DNA of 7,274 nucleotides from RGIG7213 sp045652135 (GTDB taxonomy: Bacteria; Bacillota; Clostridia; Oscillospirales; CAG-272). The stretch covers positions 1-7,274 of the forward strand of contig JAZRTS010000131.1 of NCBI GenBank assembly GCA_045652135.1, given 5' to 3'. The position numbers were made by a program, and so were the translations under genes. The first letter of the stretch is position 1. Each line of letters begins with the position of its first letter. Of this stretch, positions 4,778 to 7,274 are shown piece by piece. The notes under the pieces are model-generated. The model was not told the DNA's origin, did no database searches, and saw only the letters and a program-made list of their open reading frames with translations.

Positions 4778-5044
4778 ATGAAAAACAACTACCTATTTAT
4801 TGCAAACGAAAAAATACTTTTAAGTGATGATATAATCGGTATATTTGACACGGACACATCGACCGTGTCGCCCGTCACGAGGTCATCGCTCCGCTGTGCA
4901 GAGGCTGAAAAAAGGCTTATAAGCGTGACGCGCGAAATACCGAAATCATTCGTATTAACTGATGAAAATAACGAAACTAAGATATATATGTCGCAGATAT
5001 CTCCCAAAATTCTCAAAAAGAGAGCTACGAAAGGAATAGTGTAA
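4778..5044 (+). CDS. remB: RemB-like DUF370 family DNA-binding regulator (YaaB)
   Basis: The 88-residue product matches what I know of Bacillus YaaB/RemB (about 81 residues), encoded at the same place between recF and gyrB. RemA and RemB are small regulators; RemA binds DNA as an oligomer and activates matrix genes in Bacillus, while RemB is less well defined. Shared features are DDIIGIFDTD (17-26), the PKSFVLTDENN segment (55-65), a following YMSQISP strand and the terminal ILKKRA (78-83). There is no signal peptide or membrane segment, so it should be cytoplasmic. ATG 4778 is the only plausible start, yet no Shine-Dalgarno precedes it. It touches gyrB with no spacer, so the two are cotranscribed. 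Its biological target in this organism cannot be told from the sequence. Confidence 0.85.
   Translation: MKNNYLFIANEKILLSDDIIGIFDTDTSTVSPVTRSSLRCAEAEKRLISVTREIPKSFVLTDENNETKIYMSQISPKILKKRATKGIV
5029..5035 (+). promoter_or_regulatory. gyrB ribosome binding site inside remB
   Basis: GAAAGGA lies nine bases before the gyrB ATG at 5045, within the last codons of remB. It confirms that gyrB starts immediately after the remB stop codon. Confidence 0.75.
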
Positions 5045-6979
5045 ATGGACGAATCCAACATCAAAAACGCACAACAGAACTACGGTGACGAGCAGATTCA
5101 GGTACTTGAAGGACTTGAAGCTGTAAGAAAAAGACCGGGTATGTACATCGGTACAACCTCAATCAAGGGCTTGCACCACCTCATAAACGAAATAGTGGAT
5201 AACTCCATTGACGAGGCGATGGCAGGCTACTGTAAAAAGATAACGGTAACCCTCCACACGGACAACAGCTGTTCTGTAAGGGACGACGGACGAGGAATTC
5301 CGGCAGGTATCAACGCAAAGACGGGCACACCCACGCTTGAAGTCGTATTTACCGTACTTCACGCCGGCGGTAAGTTCGGCGGCGGCGGATACAAGATATC
5401 GGGAGGTCTTCACGGTGTCGGCGCATCTGTCGTTAATGCCTTATCCGAATGGGTAGAGGTATCAAACTGCCACGGCGGTAAAAAATACACCGAACGCTTT
5501 GAAAAGGGCCACGTTGCGCGCCCGTTCAAGGAAGAAGGTGACTGCGGTGAGGAGCACGGTCTTTACGTAAGATTCAAGCCCGATCCGACGATATTTGAAG
5601 AAACGGTATTTGACTATGATGCCGTGCTTGACAGAATGAGAGAGCAATCGTTCCTCAATGCAGGTGTCTGCATCGAGCTTATTGACGAGCGAGGCGAGGA
5701 ACCTGTTTCCGAGGTACTCTGCTATGAGGGCGGTATAAGAAGCTTCGTTGAATACCTCAACGAGAAAAAGGCTTGCACACCCGTACACAAGGACGTTATA
5801 TACATAAACGGACAGATGGGTGATATGACAGCCGAGGTCGCAATACAGTATAACGACACGCTCAGCGAAACGATAGTGACGTTTGCAAACAATATGTCAA
5901 CCATCGAGGGCGGTACGCACGAAACGGGCTTCAAGACCGCACTTACAAAGGTCATGAACGATTACGGCCGTAAGGTGAAGCTGCTTAAAGACGGCGACAA
6001 GAACCTTATGGGCGAGGACGTGCGTGAAGGTATTTGCGTCGTTATCTCCGTAAAGCTTCCCGACGCGCAGTTTGAAAGCCAGACGAAGGCGAAGCTCGGT
6101 AACAGTGAAGTAAGAACGTTTGTCGATTCGATAGTATCGAAGAAGCTTGAAGAATATTTAGAGGAAAATCCGTCCGTCGGCAAGGCGATAATGGAAAAAT
6201 CCATAATTGCCGCAAGGGCAAGAGAAGAAGCGCGCCGCGCGCGTGAGGCTGTAAGAAACAGAAAGGGTGCGCTGGAAGGCTTCCAGCTTCCCGGAAAGCT
6301 TGCCGACTGCCACGAAAGAAGCGCTGAGCTTACGGAATTGTTCTTAGTCGAGGGTGACTCCGCGGGAGGTTCTGCAAAGGACGGCCGTGACAGCCGATTC
6401 CAGGCAATTTTGCCTATGAGAGGTAAAGTCCTCAACGTTGAAAAGAGCCGTGTTGACAAGGTATATTCAAACCAGTCGATACTCCCCATTATTCAGGCTA
6501 TCGGCTGCGGTATCGGCTCGGATTTTGATATAAGCAAATTAAGATACGGAAAAATAATCATTATGGCGGATGCCGACGTTGACGGCTCGCACATAAGAAT
6601 ACTTCTTCTGACGCTGTTCTTCCGTTATATGAGAAAGCTCATTGAGGACGGACACGTTTATTCCGCAATGCCTCCGCTTTACAGAATCACGAAGGGCAAG
6701 ACGGAAAAATACGCGTATAATGACGAGGAAAAAGAAGCCATAGTTGCAGAGCTTGGCGGAAACTTCCGCGTTGAACGCTTTAAAGGTCTCGGTGAAATGG
6801 ACAAGGAGGAGCTTTGGGAAACGACGATGGACCCCGAAAGAAGAACTATCCTCCGCGTTACCATCGAGGATGCAAGACGGTGCGATGAAATATTCTCAAC
6901 GCTTATGGGCGACAAGGTCGAGCCGAGGCGCGATTTCATCGAAAAGAACGCAAAATACGTAACGAACCTTGACGTATAA
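5045..6979 (+). CDS. gyrB: DNA gyrase subunit B
   Basis: GyrB is the ATPase subunit of the A2B2 type II topoisomerase that adds negative supercoils. The 644 residues are complete and of Gram-positive length. The GHKL ATPase domain shows Glu49 and Asn53 in EIVDNSIDEA, DDGRGIP (80-86) and the glycine-rich lid GGLHGVG (120-126). The transducer has QTK (346-348). The TOPRIM domain has EGDSAGG (436-442) with catalytic Glu436, and DADVDGSH (509-516). RFKGLGEM (578-585) and the terminal FIEKNAKYVTNLDV follow. Aligned without gaps to E. coli, the Arg136 position is His143 and Thr165 is Leu173; both contact aminocoumarins. The stop overlaps the next ATG. gyrA does not follow directly, although it often does in Firmicutes. 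Confidence 0.98.
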   Translation: MDESNIKNAQQNYGDEQIQVLEGLEAVRKRPGMYIGTTSIKGLHHLINEIVDNSIDEAMAGYCKKITVTLHTDNSCSVRDDGRGIPAGINAKTGTPTLEVVFTVLHAGGKFGGGGYKISGGLHGVGASVVNALSEWVEVSNCHGGKKYTERFEKGHVARPFKEEGDCGEEHGLYVRFKPDPTIFEETVFDYDAVLDRMREQSFLNAGVCIELIDERGEEPVSEVLCYEGGIRSFVEYLNEKKACTPVHKDVIYINGQMGDMTAEVAIQYNDTLSETIVTFANNMSTIEGGTHETGFKTALTKVMNDYGRKVKLLKDGDKNLMGEDVREGICVVISVKLPDAQFESQTKAKLGNSEVRTFVDSIVSKKLEEYLEENPSVGKAIMEKSIIAARAREEARRAREAVRNRKGALEGFQLPGKLADCHERSAELTELFLVEGDSAGGSAKDGRDSRFQAILPMRGKVLNVEKSRVDKVYSNQSILPIIQAIGCGIGSDFDISKLRYGKIIIMADADVDGSHIRILLLTLFFRYMRKLIEDGHVYSAMPPLYRITKGKTEKYAYNDEEKEAIVAELGGNFRVERFKGLGEMDKEELWETTMDPERRTILRVTIEDARRCDEIFSTLMGDKVEPRRDFIEKNAKYVTNLDV

Positions 6980-7274
6980 TGCAAAACGGCAGATACGGTT
7001 TTTGCGTAAATACTTTAACGATGTGCCCGTCGTTCACCGCTGTTTACAACAGCGTTATGGGCACGAGCAAGGGTTTTAAAAATCTTTGCGAGGGCTTCGG
7101 ACTGTGTAAGCCTGCCCACGGTGTCGCCGTGTCGGATTTTCTGGCAGCGATGGGCGTACAAACGAGCGCGTTCGGGTTTTCGGGCGGTCTTCTGGGGGAT
7201 TACCTCAAGGATTTTCTGAAAAGCCGTAACATCGGATGCGGATTCGTCGATTCCGTACTGCCCACGCAGATAAG
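6979..7274 (+). CDS. Partial PfkB-family (1-phosphofructokinase-like) protein, divergent
   Basis: An open frame of 98 codons starts at an ATG that shares one base with the gyrB stop and runs off the window, so only the N-terminus is seen. The segment VNTLTMCPSF (10-19) and the stretch from HGVAVSDFLAAMGVQTSAFG to FSGGLLGDYLKDFLKSRNIG (47-86), then GFVDSVLPTQI, follow the order of the N-terminal ribokinase/PfkB fold, closest by eye to FruK/LacC phosphosugar kinases. The usual NPA-D motif reads CPSF, and the GGKG-N sugar-binding motif reads PAHGVA, so the normal substrate contacts are missing. It may use another substrate or be non-catalytic. No Shine-Dalgarno is visible; translation is probably coupled to gyrB. 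The ATP-binding C-terminal half lies outside, so function is open. Confidence 0.72.
   Translation, partial: MQNGRYGFCVNTLTMCPSFTAVYNSVMGTSKGFKNLCEGFGLCKPAHGVAVSDFLAAMGVQTSAFGFSGGLLGDYLKDFLKSRNIGCGFVDSVLPTQI

Noticed and set aside
5962..6489. 175-codon frame on the - strand inside gyrB
   Set aside because: It is opposite the transducer and TOPRIM region, rich in Ser and Phe as expected from antisense reading, and without a recognisable family.

Overview
The window holds the chromosomal replication origin neighbourhood of a low-to-moderate G+C Gram-positive bacterium. The order is dnaA - oriC - dnaN - recF - remB - gyrB, followed by the 5' part of a sugar-kinase-like gene, all on the + strand. 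The Firmicute-type order, the RemB (DUF370) gene in front of gyrB, and the Gram-positive style DnaA and GyrB point to class Clostridia. Palindromic repeats of the GTAGGGG type in the recF-remB gap recall Oscillospirales/Ruminococcaceae genomes. That placement is from memory of such genomes, not from a search.

Layout. Bases 1-192 are a structured dnaA leader with three compact hairpins in a row (47-67, 70-88, 92-118) and a fourth (142-169) just before the dnaA Shine-Dalgarno. No DnaA box is visible there. dnaA (193-1707) encodes a complete initiator with a long linker. Bases 1708-2075 are non-coding and read as oriC: a left cluster of four DnaA boxes, a weaker middle, then a right-hand pair of adjoining boxes, a GC-rich spacer, five CTA trinucleotides (a DnaA-trio) and an AT-rich tract built of three 10-bp repeats. 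dnaN (2076-3224) abuts recF (3226-4314, TTG start) with one base between. The S4-domain gene (yaaA) found here in Bacillus is absent. Bases 4315-4777 carry no gene but a cluster of palindromic repeats that separates recF from remB. remB (4778-5044) touches gyrB (5045-6979), and the stop codon of gyrB overlaps the ATG of a partial, divergent PfkB-family gene (6979-7274, running off the window).

How it works together. DnaA binds the oriC boxes and opens the AT-rich tract next to dnaN. The clamp (DnaN) tethers polymerase, RecF helps load RecA at stalled forks, and gyrase (GyrB with GyrA, not in the window) removes positive supercoils. RemB is a small DNA-binding regulator in Bacillus.

The core genes are ordinary. 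The points most worth attention are the legible origin-unwinding module, a GyrB with His and Leu in place of two residues that bind aminocoumarins, the PfkB-like gene that lacks its usual substrate motif and sits where gyrA is often found, and the repeat cluster, whose copies differ mainly by transitions at CpG steps. I did not find a clearly novel multi-gene system.
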